A stretch of 64,000 nucleotides of DNA from Candidatus Muproteobacteria bacterium (GTDB lineage Bacteria; Pseudomonadota; Gammaproteobacteria; Acidiferrobacterales; Sulfurifustaceae). The position numbers and the translations under genes are program-made. Positions within the stretch are counted from its first letter, which is position 1. The number at the start of each line of letters is the position of its first letter. The stretch covers positions 1 to 64,000 of the forward strand of contig DAIDLH010000008.1 in NCBI GenBank assembly GCA_027449605.1. Direction: 5' to 3'. The notes beneath the pieces were generated by a model, which was not told the origin of the DNA, searched no databases, and saw only the letters and a list, made by a program, of their open reading frames with translations. Below, in pieces: positions 40,627-50,107 of this stretch.

Positions 40627-42795
40627 TTAACTCTTAGCTCCGAGCGCGCGCGAGACCATCACGTTCGCGCGATACTCGGGGGTGGTTTCGTAGGCACGCA
40701 TCCAGGCGACTTCCGCGTCGGTCAGATCACTCCGACGTGAAAGCGCCTGGTAGCGCGCCCACAGATCTTCGTCGTCCTGCTCGCGCGCAGCGCTCATGAG
40801 CCGCTCGACGATGGCGCCGCCGCGATCGAGCGCGTCTTGATTCGGCCGATTCGCCGGCGTGAGCGCCGCGACGGCCTCGGCGGCGGCCGCGAGCCCGGCG
40901 CTGTCATGCGTCTCGGCCGGCGCCGGGAAGAGGCTCAGTTTGCCGCTCTTGAGCGCGCGGTCGCGCAGGATGTCGTCCACGATGTCGTCGGTCTTGATCG
41001 CGCGCGCGGCGGCCTTGAGCGCGCGGCGTTCCTCCTGCACGCGTTGTTTCTGGATCTCGCGCCCGCGCGCGGCGACTTCCTGGCGGTTCATGCCGGTGCG
41101 CTCCGGGCATTCGGCGATACACAGGAATTCGCGGTCCGGACCGCCGAACACGTATATGCGCCCGAGGTCCTGTTCGATGGCATCGAAGCGCACCAGCACC
41201 GATTCGCCGACGTAGGCTTCGAGTTCGGGCGCGATGAACCAGGCGTTGTCGATCTGGATGCCCTTCTTTTGCACCGTGCGCATGCCGTGGTTGTCCGGCG
41301 CTTCGGCGAGCAAGATGTCGAGCGCGCGCTCGTCGTCGATGCGGCGCACCGACTCACGCCAGGCGGCGATGACCTCGAATGGCGTCTTGCCCTGCACGCC
41401 GTCGTGCGGCCGATGCAAATAGATGTCGTCACACCAGGCGTCGCAGAATTTCTGGAATTCGGCCGCCGTCATGTTGACCTCGATCACGGCATTACGCTGC
41501 ATGAGGCGGTCGGAGAAAGACCGGCGATCGCGGATGGCCTGGCGGTCCGCGACGTTATGGCCGATGAAACCATCGAGCAGCTCCACCAGGTCATGGGCGA
41601 AGCTGCGGAAGAAACGCTCGATATGCGGCTTGTGCCAGGGCTGGAACGGCGGGCACAGCGTCTGCTGGATCGCCAGCGAATCGAACACGCGCGTGATGTG
41701 GTGGCCTTTATAATCCGCGCCATTGTCGGTCTTGGCTTCTTCCGGCACGCCCCAATCGAGCAGCGCGTGCCGCACCAGCGTGGCGACCGCCGTGGCCTTG
41801 TTGGTCTTGCTGATAAAAAGCTTCGAGCGCCGGCTGAACACGTCGATTACGCCGAGCACCGTGTGGCGGCCGTCGGCCAGCATTACGTCGGCCGGCGTAG
41901 AGTCGAATTCCCACCGCTGATTGAGGCGCCGCACGCCTTCGCTTTGCGATCCGAAGGCGACCATGTAGCGGCCCTTCCAGGCGTCGGGATTGGCGAGCGC
42001 CATGAGGGTCTGCGCGTTCTCGGATTTCCACTGATTGATCCAGCGTTCCAGCGAGCGCATCGACGGCAGGGCGGTGTCGGTATTGCCAAGGCGCGCTTCC
42101 AGCATCTGCATGACGTGCGTGGCACGCGCATGCGGCTTGGCGGCGAGCAGGCCGACGATGAGATCGCGCACCGCGGGCTGTGTGTCGATCTTGCCTCGTC
42201 CTCTACTTCCTGCATAGCGGCCGGCAAGGCCATCAACTCCGTGATTTTTGATCTCTCGGCGCCAGCGGTTGAGTGAAGTCGGAGAAACATCACGCACTAT
42301 CTCGCGCACGAACGTGGGCATCTCGATCGCGCCGCAATTGTATTGCGCAGCGAATTGATGCTCGGAATCAGTGAGCGAGAGCTTATGCGTCTTTTGGAAT
42401 TCCTTGCGCGCGCGCAGGATGGCAAGCTTGGCGTCGAGCCGACGTTGGCCGCGTTCGGGGAGTGAGGTGGATTTCTTGAGGGATTCGAGGCGACGGTTAT
42501 GTGCCGCTTCAATTGTGGTCTGTTCTTTGACCTGGAGCTTCCGGCCTTCGTCCGCGCCGACTTTCGCGCTTGGAGATTCGCTCAACAGCTCGGCATGTTG
42601 CCGCGTGTGAAAAGCCTGGCGAACGGCCTCCGGCAGCGAGTTGATATGAAACTCAGTTTTGGACCCACCTTGAACCGGTATCTTCCGCGCCTTCCACCCC
42701 TCGCGGCGTCCACGTGCTTTCACCCGTTTCGCTGTGGTTGGCATTCCGGGCAAGCGCAATTCGGCAATCTCTTCAGGACAGAGCCATTCCCTCAT
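40627..42795 (-). CDS. Mu A-like DDE transposase
   Basis: MREWLCPEEIAELRLPGMPTTAKRVKARGRREGWKARK N-terminal Mu DNA-binding domain; catalytic WEFDSTPADVML, KTDNGADYK, PHIERFFRS. Confidence 0.94.
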   Translation of the reverse strand: MREWLCPEEIAELRLPGMPTTAKRVKARGRREGWKARKIPVQGGSKTEFHINSLPEAVRQAFHTRQHAELLSESPSAKVGADEGRKLQVKEQTTIEAAHNRRLESLKKSTSLPERGQRRLDAKLAILRARKEFQKTHKLSLTDSEHQFAAQYNCGAIEMPTFVREIVRDVSPTSLNRWRREIKNHGVDGLAGRYAGSRGRGKIDTQPAVRDLIVGLLAAKPHARATHVMQMLEARLGNTDTALPSMRSLERWINQWKSENAQTLMALANPDAWKGRYMVAFGSQSEGVRRLNQRWEFDSTPADVMLADGRHTVLGVIDVFSRRSKLFISKTNKATAVATLVRHALLDWGVPEEAKTDNGADYKGHHITRVFDSLAIQQTLCPPFQPWHKPHIERFFRSFAHDLVELLDGFIGHNVADRQAIRDRRSFSDRLMQRNAVIEVNMTAAEFQKFCDAWCDDIYLHRPHDGVQGKTPFEVIAAWRESVRRIDDERALDILLAEAPDNHGMRTVQKKGIQIDNAWFIAPELEAYVGESVLVRFDAIEQDLGRIYVFGGPDREFLCIAECPERTGMNRQEVAARGREIQKQRVQEERRALKAAARAIKTDDIVDDILRDRALKSGKLSLFPAPAETHDSAGLAAAAEAVAALTPANRPNQDALDRGGAIVERLMSAAREQDDEDLWARYQALSRRSDLTDAEVAWMRAYETTPEYRANVMVSRALGAKS

Positions 42796-42848
42796 GAGCT
42801 GCTCCTTTCGCGCGGTTCTTGAGCGCCGGCCAATAGCATGGACGGTGA

Positions 42849-43076
42849 TTACGCTGCCCGGTGTTTGTGAGGGTCTATGCCGGAAGCTTTGATAAGCCGG
42901 CCGCGGAGATCCCGCCCTCCCTTTCCATTCCATCCTCCGATCAAAGCCGCCCGGGCGGCAGCGGCGTTGATATCGTGCGCTTTACACCATGCTCCGAGCG
43001 TGGTGCCCTTGGAGATAAAGGCGATGCGCACTTTTCGATAGAGCCCTTGACCGGGAACTGCATTACCAATATTCAT
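42849..43076 (-). CDS. Small Ner/Nlp-like DNA-binding protein
   Basis: 75 aa; RKVRIAFISKGTTLGAWCKAHDINAAAARAALIGGWNGKGGRDLRGRLIKASG; first early gene opposite the repressor. Confidence 0.7.
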   Translation of the reverse strand: MNIGNAVPGQGLYRKVRIAFISKGTTLGAWCKAHDINAAAARAALIGGWNGKGGRDLRGRLIKASGIDPHKHRAA

Positions 43077-43125
43077 GGCGTTGTCTCCGAATTAAATAGA
43101 TACTTAATTTCATGTAAAAAACTTA

Positions 43126-43144
43126 TTGTTTATTTTATAAACAA
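43126..43144. promoter_or_regulatory. AT-rich palindrome TTGTTTAT-TTT-ATAAACAA, candidate repressor/Ner operator
   Basis: Perfect 8-bp dyad between the divergent early operon and repressor gene. Confidence 0.6.
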
Positions 43145-43165
43145 AATTACGTTATTGCAAACAAA

Positions 43166-43915
43166 ATGAAAACCATGGAGTTAGAGGGCGTTTTGGGCAG
43201 GTTAGCCTCGCTAACAGGCGCAAAAACCGATGCAGCCATCTCAAGCGAGCTGAGAGTCACTCCACAGACTCTCGCCAATTGGAAGAGGCGCGGGAAAGTG
43301 CCCTTCGAGGAACTCTGCGAGTTTGCTCAACGACGAGGGGTGTCCCTCGATTATGTCCTGTTCGGGAAAAAGGCACGAATCGATCCCGCCATCTTCAAGG
43401 AAGTACAGCGGGCATTAAGGGGCGAGCTAAGTGAGATGAGGGAATTAGATGACGAAGAATTCGACGCCTACACGGTAACCATCTACAACGAGATTCCATC
43501 AGTCGATGATCCGGAGATGCGGCAGCGAATTGTCGCCGGCTTTGTCGTTATTGCTGGCCGAGAGAAATTGAAGGAATTTATAAGAGTCTCAGAGTGGCTC
43601 ATACCACGATGGGAAACTTTGCCGCCGGAGTTGCGGCAATTTCCAAGTTTCAGCGGCGTCGAGAACCTAACGAAAGATGGTCTGCAAAAGTTGCGTGATG
43701 ACGCAATGAGGCGCCTGGAAGATCTCGATGCATTTCTTAAATCGCTATCTGCACAGAGCGTTAATGCCACGCAAAAGGACAATGCCGCCACGGAACCAGA
43801 AGCATCTCATGTAGTGACTTTGTCGAGACAGAAGAGCATCAAAGATCGCGAGCATAAGGTCGCGCCCAGTCGCGGTACTGTGCGCGGGGGCGGGAAGAAG
43901 AAAAAAAAGAAATGA
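43166..43915 (+). CDS. CI-type HTH phage repressor without recognisable S24 peptidase domain
   Basis: LTGAKTDAAISSELRVTPQTLANWKRRGKVPFEELCEFAQRRGVSLDYVLFG; Lys-rich C-terminus GGGKKKKKK. Confidence 0.82.
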   Translation: MKTMELEGVLGRLASLTGAKTDAAISSELRVTPQTLANWKRRGKVPFEELCEFAQRRGVSLDYVLFGKKARIDPAIFKEVQRALRGELSEMRELDDEEFDAYTVTIYNEIPSVDDPEMRQRIVAGFVVIAGREKLKEFIRVSEWLIPRWETLPPELRQFPSFSGVENLTKDGLQKLRDDAMRRLEDLDAFLKSLSAQSVNATQKDNAATEPEASHVVTLSRQKSIKDREHKVAPSRGTVRGGGKKKKKK

Positions 43916-44363
43916 AGTGCGTCGGCCAGCGGCTGCGCTGATGAGCCAAAAATACCCTTCCTCAGAGTTTTTCAGGCATCCCGTCAAACCGCCTACGATG
44001 CCCCAGGAGCGTTTCAGGGCTATCCCGCCCCGTTCGCAAAAAGATCGCATTTTTTAATAGGGGGTTAATAGGGTTCCCGGGGGTGTTCCGTGGGACTCTG
44101 TGACCCCATTTCCGACCCTGTCACATGTCTGGGCGACATTTTGGTTGTCAGCCCGCCCTCTTCCCGCCTGAATTCAAATCAATTATTAAAACTCTTTACA
44201 AGTATTCCAGTAAGTGAGGTTAGTAGACTTGTCGTCCTATTTTCGACAGGAGCGACCGCAACGTGTCAAAACATTCACATGCCCTTGCAGCAGCCGCGCC
44301 CATACTTGCCTGCGTTCTAACTGAAGCGTTTCAGTATGATCGGACTCTAGCACGCCGCGTAAC

Positions 44364-44447
44364 ATGCCCCTGATGCACTTCATCGTCATGATCGTTATTT
44401 TCTACACCGCCGCCCAACTATTCGCTGGCCGTGCGGTGAAACCATGA
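44364..44447 (+). CDS. 27-aa hydrophobic microprotein
   Basis: MPLMHFIVMIVIFYTAAQLFAGRAVKP*; ATGA overlap with the Mor-like gene at 44444. Confidence 0.5.
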   Translation: MPLMHFIVMIVIFYTAAQLFAGRAVKP

Positions 44448-44824
44448 AGCTCATGCCTGACGATCTGCCGGAGTCGCTGCGCGAGGTCATGGACCTCATC
44501 GGTCTGCAGGCGACATTCAGGCTGGTCCAGCATTTCGGTGGCGCGATCGCCGTGTACGTGCCACACCAGATCGAGACCGATCACCAATTGGCGGTTGCGT
44601 TGGGTCTGCCCGCCGCGCGCAAGCTCGCCGTCTACTATGGCGGCGCTGAACTGCGTAACATTCCACGCTGCGCTTTTGGGCTGCGGCGTATCCGCAACGC
44701 CGAAATCGACCGCCGCCATCGCGCAGGTGATTCCGCACTGAATCTCGCGCGCGCATTCGGCCTCACCGAACGCCAGGTCAGGACGATCCTCAGCGAAGCC
44801 CGCGACCGCACGGACGAGAAATAG
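44444..44824 (+). CDS. Mor-family transcriptional activator
   Basis: MKLMPDDLPESLREVMDLIGLQATFRLVQHFGGAIAVYVP...NLARAFGLTERQVRTILSEAR. Confidence 0.88.
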   Translation: MKLMPDDLPESLREVMDLIGLQATFRLVQHFGGAIAVYVPHQIETDHQLAVALGLPAARKLAVYYGGAELRNIPRCAFGLRRIRNAEIDRRHRAGDSALNLARAFGLTERQVRTILSEARDRTDEK

Positions 44825-44864
44825 GCAGTGTTCTGATCACCAACACATACCAGGAGAAAGAAAT

Positions 44865-45902
44865 ATGGCTAAGAATTCAAGCGTCGTTGCCGTAGCTGGA
44901 CCCACCCTTCATGAAAAACTCGATCACCGCGCGGAGCTGCGACAGCGCCTCGATGAGGTCACATTGGAATTTATGCATGCTCAGGAAACCGTGCGGAGAA
45001 AAAATTCCGAGTTGATCGAAGCCAAGGCCGAGATCGGCGGTTATCTGAATGCAGAAGGAAAACTCATCGATCAGCGTTATCAGGCGCGGCTTGAGGATGC
45101 GCGCACGCGGGTCGAGAAAACGCAATCGGCACTGGAAGCGGCGCGGAAAAAATCCTCGGTGCTGAAAGACGAAATCAATAGTCTGGAGCGCGAGCTGGCG
45201 CAGTCGCGCGGCGGCATTAAAAGTTCCGAAGAAGTTTTATCGTTTCAGCGCGATATCGGCGCAGCGCGGGCCGAAGTTACGCGCACCGAATCCCTCCTGG
45301 CAGAGCAGCACCGCCGCCGCGCCGATGCGCAAGCGCGCCTACAGGCCGACGAGCGCGGCGCGGAACGCGCAGACCTGGCCGCGAAGGTGGCTCTCGGAGA
45401 GATCGACGACAAGCGTTTGCAGGAATTCGATGCCGAAACCGAGAAGCGACAACAAGCGATGGATGGCGTGGCCGCCGAGGTGCTACCCATCATCGAGGCG
45501 GCGGATTCAGCGATTGCCGGACTGGAGCGACGGCTTGAAGCCGCGCGCCGCGCGCTGTCCGATCTGGAAGCCAAGCGCCCCGCCGTCCTCAGCATGTATT
45601 TTTACTCCCTGGTCGAAGTCGAGGGCGCGCGTTATCTGGAGCTTGCCCACGATCTGAACGACAGCTACCTCAAACTGATGGCTCTGGATGATCTTATCGA
45701 CGGCAATACGCTCAGATCGGATTTTCATCAACCGATGATGGAAATTCCAAACTTCGATCTCAACGCGCACCAGCCGCTCGGATCTCAGGCTGAAAAATGG
45801 ATGCTGTATAAACCGGGGCGCGCTGATTTTGATAAGGCGCGCGGGAAACTGATTGATCAAATGCGCGCACTGGGGATTGAGATAGATTTGGCGGGATGCT
45901 GA
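44865..45902 (+). CDS. Long coiled-coil phage protein of unknown function
   Basis: 345 aa; residues about 20-230 are heptad-like and charged, with a distinct C-terminal region; good RBS (aggagaaagaaatATG). Confidence 0.75.
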   Translation: MAKNSSVVAVAGPTLHEKLDHRAELRQRLDEVTLEFMHAQETVRRKNSELIEAKAEIGGYLNAEGKLIDQRYQARLEDARTRVEKTQSALEAARKKSSVLKDEINSLERELAQSRGGIKSSEEVLSFQRDIGAARAEVTRTESLLAEQHRRRADAQARLQADERGAERADLAAKVALGEIDDKRLQEFDAETEKRQQAMDGVAAEVLPIIEAADSAIAGLERRLEAARRALSDLEAKRPAVLSMYFYSLVEVEGARYLELAHDLNDSYLKLMALDDLIDGNTLRSDFHQPMMEIPNFDLNAHQPLGSQAEKWMLYKPGRADFDKARGKLIDQMRALGIEIDLAGC

Positions 45903-46039
45903 TGATCGCAAGGCTCAGCGGGGTCGCTCCTGATCCTGAGGGTCCCGCCATCTTTTTGCCGCTTCACGGCCTCGGCCTGAGGTTATCTTGAGCGGGCACT
46001 ACGCGCGCGGAATGGCTACTGCATCCGCGCGTGCTGTAT

Positions 46040-46150
46040 CACCCAACGATCGGTCGATTTCGTTGGGTGCTGTCGGTGCAGTAGGCGGGGCTGCCGGTGT
46101 CCGCAAGGCCCGGCGCGCTTCAGCAGCGTCTTTCGGCCCCGCCTATTTTT
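46040..46150 (+). ncRNA. Candidate structured RNA / intrinsic terminator (two successive stems plus U-tract)
   Basis: CACCCAACGA-10nt-TCGTTGGGTG, then TAGGCGGGGC...GCCCCGCCTATTTTT. Confidence 0.4.
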
Positions 46151-46174
46151 CTGTTTTAGTCACGAGGTATCCAC

Positions 46175-46477
46175 ATGCTCATTAATGACATCGGCGTGAA
46201 CGATCAAGAGGCGCTGGTGATCGTCCGCAAAAAAATCGCCACGGCACGGGCCGCGGTCGAGAAGGCCGAGGCGCAACTGCGGGAGTATGAGATGGAGCGT
46301 AAAGCCAATCTTAAGCCCACGGTAAAGGTGCTGTTAAAGCAGCGGAAGATGACCCTGTCACGCGGCAGGCTGGATCGTTTGAAGAAAGCATTAGCTCTCG
46401 CCGAGCGTGCCGAGCGCGAGCTGCTCGATCGTATTTCCAATTCACGGTCAGAGATCACGGCGAGGGAACAAAGATGA
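46175..46477 (+). CDS. Small coiled-coil phage protein upstream of the tape measure
   Basis: 100 aa; 4-nt overlap with the next gene. Confidence 0.7.
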   Translation: MLINDIGVNDQEALVIVRKKIATARAAVEKAEAQLREYEMERKANLKPTVKVLLKQRKMTLSRGRLDRLKKALALAERAERELLDRISNSRSEITAREQR

Positions 46478-48012
46478 GCGGCGCGAAGCTTGTATTCAAA
46501 ATCGAAGCTGTTGATAAGGCCACAGCGACGATCCGCGGGTTAAGCAATAACATCGCGCGATTGAGCAAAGTCGTCGCGGCCACGCGCAATTTTCAGAACC
46601 GACTCAGCAATGTTTCCGATACGCTGCGCAGCTTGCGCACCGGTTTCTTCTACGTCGCTGCGGCGGCCACCTCTGCGCTTTATCCGATGAAGCGCACGAT
46701 CGACAATCTCTCCGAGATCAACGACATCGCCGCCTCGTTCGGGATTTCGGCGCGCGAGCTGCAGCGCCTGACCGCGTCTCTGACGCTCGACGGATCGAGC
46801 ATCAGGGACGCGGCGCAATCGCTTAAGTTTCTGCAGCAGAACGCCGTCGCTGCGCTCACCGGCAGCGAGGAAATGGAGACCTGGTTCCACCGCGCCGGCA
46901 TCTCGGCCGAGTTCCTGAGCAAGAACCTTAAGGACCCGAAGGCGCTGCTCTATGCATTCGCCGACGGGCTCCAGCGCATCGAAACGCCGGCAGTGCGCGT
47001 TGCGATCGCGAACGCGGTGCTCGGCAAGAGCAGCGCGCGCGTGCTGCAGACGCTGTCGCGCGGATCGCAAGAGATCAAGCGCCAGGGCGACGAGGCTGAA
47101 CGGCTCGGCCAGATACTGGACGACAAGACCATCGCGGCGATGGACGCGGCGGGCGACTCGATCTTGACAATGCAACGCACCATCGGCGGCCTGACGGCTG
47201 TCATCACCGCCGCGGCGCTGCCGGTTATCGGGAAAATCACGAACGGCGTGGTTAGCTGGGTGCAGGCGAACCGCAAACTCATCGAGACTCGCGCGCAGGA
47301 GTTCTTCAAGTGGCTGCTCGATGATCTGCCTACTATTTGGAAAAACATCAAGAAAACCGCGAACACGATTTGGGAAATCGTGAGTGCAGTCAACTCCGTG
47401 GTGCAATCTTTTGGGGGCTGGAATACGGCGATCACTGTCCTCGCCGCGTTTATTGCCGCCAAACTTATCATCCAGCTCGCCGCCCTGACATTCTCTATTG
47501 CCAAACTCGGTATCGTGATGCTCGCAACTCCCCTTGGTGCGTTTGGGGCCGCCATCGGTGTATTAGGATTCCTCGTTTATGAGGTGATGTCGCACTGGGA
47601 CAAACTACCTGAATTCTTCAGCGGCATATGGGATGCCATCATCGAAGGCACTCGTGTTTTTATTAAAGTCGCGTTCTACCCACTGATCAAATTGCTCGAA
47701 TTGATTCATAGGCTCATGCCCGAGCGCATCCGCACCGGCACCGACTTTGGGCGCGGCCTGGGCGCGAGCCTCGACTGGGTCAACGGACGCCCGACCAGTC
47801 CGGTATTTGGTACCGGCGGCATGGCCAGCGGCAGGCCGACGGTAGCCTCGCCGTTCGCCGGTGGCGGCCGTGATAGCGTCGCTCAAACACTGGACGGCGA
47901 GATCAGAATCAAGCTCGACAGCGAGGGCCGCCCGCAACTGACGATGCTCAAGAGCAATACTAGGGGCGTGGATTTCAGCGTGGACATGGGCCGCACGCTG
48001 TCTATTCAATAA
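46474..48012 (+). CDS. Phage tail tape measure-like protein
   Basis: 512 aa; N-terminal FKIEAVDKATATIRGLSNNIARLSKVV, central hydrophobic segments, precedes hub and spike genes. Confidence 0.85.
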   Translation: MSGAKLVFKIEAVDKATATIRGLSNNIARLSKVVAATRNFQNRLSNVSDTLRSLRTGFFYVAAAATSALYPMKRTIDNLSEINDIAASFGISARELQRLTASLTLDGSSIRDAAQSLKFLQQNAVAALTGSEEMETWFHRAGISAEFLSKNLKDPKALLYAFADGLQRIETPAVRVAIANAVLGKSSARVLQTLSRGSQEIKRQGDEAERLGQILDDKTIAAMDAAGDSILTMQRTIGGLTAVITAAALPVIGKITNGVVSWVQANRKLIETRAQEFFKWLLDDLPTIWKNIKKTANTIWEIVSAVNSVVQSFGGWNTAITVLAAFIAAKLIIQLAALTFSIAKLGIVMLATPLGAFGAAIGVLGFLVYEVMSHWDKLPEFFSGIWDAIIEGTRVFIKVAFYPLIKLLELIHRLMPERIRTGTDFGRGLGASLDWVNGRPTSPVFGTGGMASGRPTVASPFAGGGRDSVAQTLDGEIRIKLDSEGRPQLTMLKSNTRGVDFSVDMGRTLSIQ

Positions 48013-48034
48013 CGGACGAGTGAGAGAACGGGCG

Positions 48035-49123
48035 ATGCCTGGCGTGGATCTCAGCGTTAACGGCAAGATTTATCGCGGATGGAAGTCCGTGCGCGTGGAG
48101 CGCTCGATCGAGAACGTGTGCGGATCGTTCGAGATTGGCACCTCCGAACGCTTGCTGGCCAATGATTGGGTGTCGGGATTCGACGAAGGGCTACTGGTAG
48201 ATGTCGGCAACGAATGCACGCTCGCTGTCGATGGCACGCCTCTTGTTACCGGCTACGTGGATGACATCGCCCGTGAGATCGATGCCTCTGCTCATGCAGT
48301 ATCGATCAGCGGGCGAGACAAGACCGGCGACCTGGTTGACTGTTCCGCAGTCTACAAAACCGGCATTTTCTATAATTTCGATCTGGCGTATATAGCGCAG
48401 GCACTCCTTAAGCCGTTCAAAATCGGCCTCTTTATAAATACCGATCTTGGAGCACAGTTCCGAAAAGTAAGAATCGAACCCGGCGAGAGCGTCTTCGAAC
48501 TCTTGGACCGCTTGGCGCGCCATCGCGGCGTGCTGCTCACGACCGATGGCCGGGGCAATCTTGTCATTACGCGCGCCGGTGTCGGTTTAAACACGGAAGA
48601 CGCTAATCTTAAACTGACCAGGATCAGCGAGGTTTTGGTCCTGGGCAATAACATCTTGAGCATGCGGATCGAGAGAAGCCAGCGCGACCGTTACAGCGAG
48701 TACACCGTCAAAGGTCAAATCCCGCTCAATGACAACATCACTCCCGTATACAACGATCGACTGAAAGCAGTCGCAAAGAACGAAACCATCGCCCGATATC
48801 GCCCCTTGATTATTGTCGCAGAGCAGCCAGATTACATCGCCAGATTCAACCTGCGCGCGAAATGGGAGCGCAATGTGCGTGAGGGCCGGTCAACGCGCAT
48901 CACTGTGACGGTGCAGGGTTGGCAACACGCAGATGGCTTCTGGACGCCGAACCGCATCGTCCATCTCATAGCCAAACCGCTGGGGATCGAGGGGGGCGAT
49001 CTGCTCATCGTCTCCGTGACGTACACCTTGGATGAAAATGGAACGCGAACCGAGATGTCGCTCACCTGGCCGTGGGCATTCGATCCGTTGCCGACGCCCG
49101 AGAAGGAGTTTCTGATTCCATGA
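48035..49123 (+). CDS. Mu gpP-like baseplate hub protein (gpD/gp44 family)
   Basis: VDLSVNGKIYRGWKSVRVERSIENVCGSFEIGTSER...SISGRDKTGDLVDCS. Confidence 0.9.
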   Translation: MPGVDLSVNGKIYRGWKSVRVERSIENVCGSFEIGTSERLLANDWVSGFDEGLLVDVGNECTLAVDGTPLVTGYVDDIAREIDASAHAVSISGRDKTGDLVDCSAVYKTGIFYNFDLAYIAQALLKPFKIGLFINTDLGAQFRKVRIEPGESVFELLDRLARHRGVLLTTDGRGNLVITRAGVGLNTEDANLKLTRISEVLVLGNNILSMRIERSQRDRYSEYTVKGQIPLNDNITPVYNDRLKAVAKNETIARYRPLIIVAEQPDYIARFNLRAKWERNVREGRSTRITVTVQGWQHADGFWTPNRIVHLIAKPLGIEGGDLLIVSVTYTLDENGTRTEMSLTWPWAFDPLPTPEKEFLIP

Positions 49124-49737
49124 GGGCGTTCAGCAAACTTCTCGCGCCACTTGCGCGGCGACTGCGCTTAATGATTGGTCGCTCGACCATCGTTCTCACC
49201 AACGATAATAAGAACCTGCAAGAGTTGCAGGTTACTATCCTGAACGATGATGTTGACGATTCTATCGAGCGGTTTCAAGAGTACGGATTCACGTCCCGCC
49301 CGAAACCCGGCGCCGAGGCGATCATCTTGTGTGTGGGAGGCAGCCGCGCTCACGCCATCGCCGTGGCCGTCGATGACCGACGTTACCGCCTGAAGTCACT
49401 CGCCGAGGGTGAAGTCGCGTTATATACAGACGAAGGCGATTACATCCACTTCAAGCGCGGTCGCGTGATCGAGGTCATGGCCGGCGCGAAGGTGAAGATC
49501 ACCGCGCCCGAAGTCGAGGTTATCGCGAGCACGAAGGTCACGCTGGACACGCCGCTCGCGCACGTGACGGGCGCGCTGCAGGTGGACGGCCCAGCGGCCG
49601 TGACGGGCGCGCTATCGTCCGCGACCTCCGTGGCGGACCCGAACGGCACGATGCAGTCGATGCGGAACATCTATAACGGGCACATGCATAACGATCCGCA
49701 AGGCGGAACAGTTGGAACGCCGAATCAAACCATGTAG
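49120..49737 (+). CDS. Mu gp45-like baseplate spike protein
   Basis: LQELQVTILNDDVDDSIERFQEYGFTSRPKPGAEAIILCVGGSRAHAIAVAVDDRRYRLKSLAEGEVALYTDEGDYIHFKRG; 4-nt overlap with gpP. Confidence 0.92.
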   Translation: MRAFSKLLAPLARRLRLMIGRSTIVLTNDNKNLQELQVTILNDDVDDSIERFQEYGFTSRPKPGAEAIILCVGGSRAHAIAVAVDDRRYRLKSLAEGEVALYTDEGDYIHFKRGRVIEVMAGAKVKITAPEVEVIASTKVTLDTPLAHVTGALQVDGPAAVTGALSSATSVADPNGTMQSMRNIYNGHMHNDPQGGTVGTPNQTM

Positions 49738-49759
49738 GTCATCAGGGACGCGAGAACGA

Positions 49760-50107
49760 ATGTCAGATACCGATTATCCTGAAATTTTGTCTGATCTCTC
49801 TTCCAAGGTTTGCAACACCTTGGTGAACACCGGGATGGCAAAGCCACAGGCACACGCCGCCGCTTCTGCTGTTACGGAGCATATTTCAGAGCACTGGGGC
49901 GGTCAGCTTATCTACATCCCGAAAGCGTATAAATTCAAGCTGTCTGCCAAGTATCAGGAAATTCTTCGCAAATGGACCGGGCGCAACGCTGGAGAGCTGA
50001 GCCGGGAGATGGGAGTTTCTGTGCAACGCATTTATCAAATCATCAAAGAAGAGCGGCAACGCCAAAAATTGAATAAATCCAAGGAACGGAAATTCCATGA
50101 CCGATAA
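49760..50107 (+). CDS. Second Mor/C-family transcriptional activator
   Basis: YPEILSDLSSKVCNTLVNTGMAKPQAHAAASAVTEHISEHWGGQLIYIPKAYKFKLSAKYQEILRKWTGRNAGELSREMGVSVQRIYQIIKEE. Confidence 0.86.
   Translation: MSDTDYPEILSDLSSKVCNTLVNTGMAKPQAHAAASAVTEHISEHWGGQLIYIPKAYKFKLSAKYQEILRKWTGRNAGELSREMGVSVQRIYQIIKEERQRQKLNKSKERKFHDR

Noticed and set aside
40837-42276. 479-aa plus-strand ORF
   Set aside because: Antisense to the MuA transposase.
42796-42933. N-terminal extension of MuA in the ORF track
   Set aside because: The conserved Mu DNA-binding domain begins at MREWLCPEEIAELR (42795); the upstream residues overlap the Ner-like gene and are unlikely coding.
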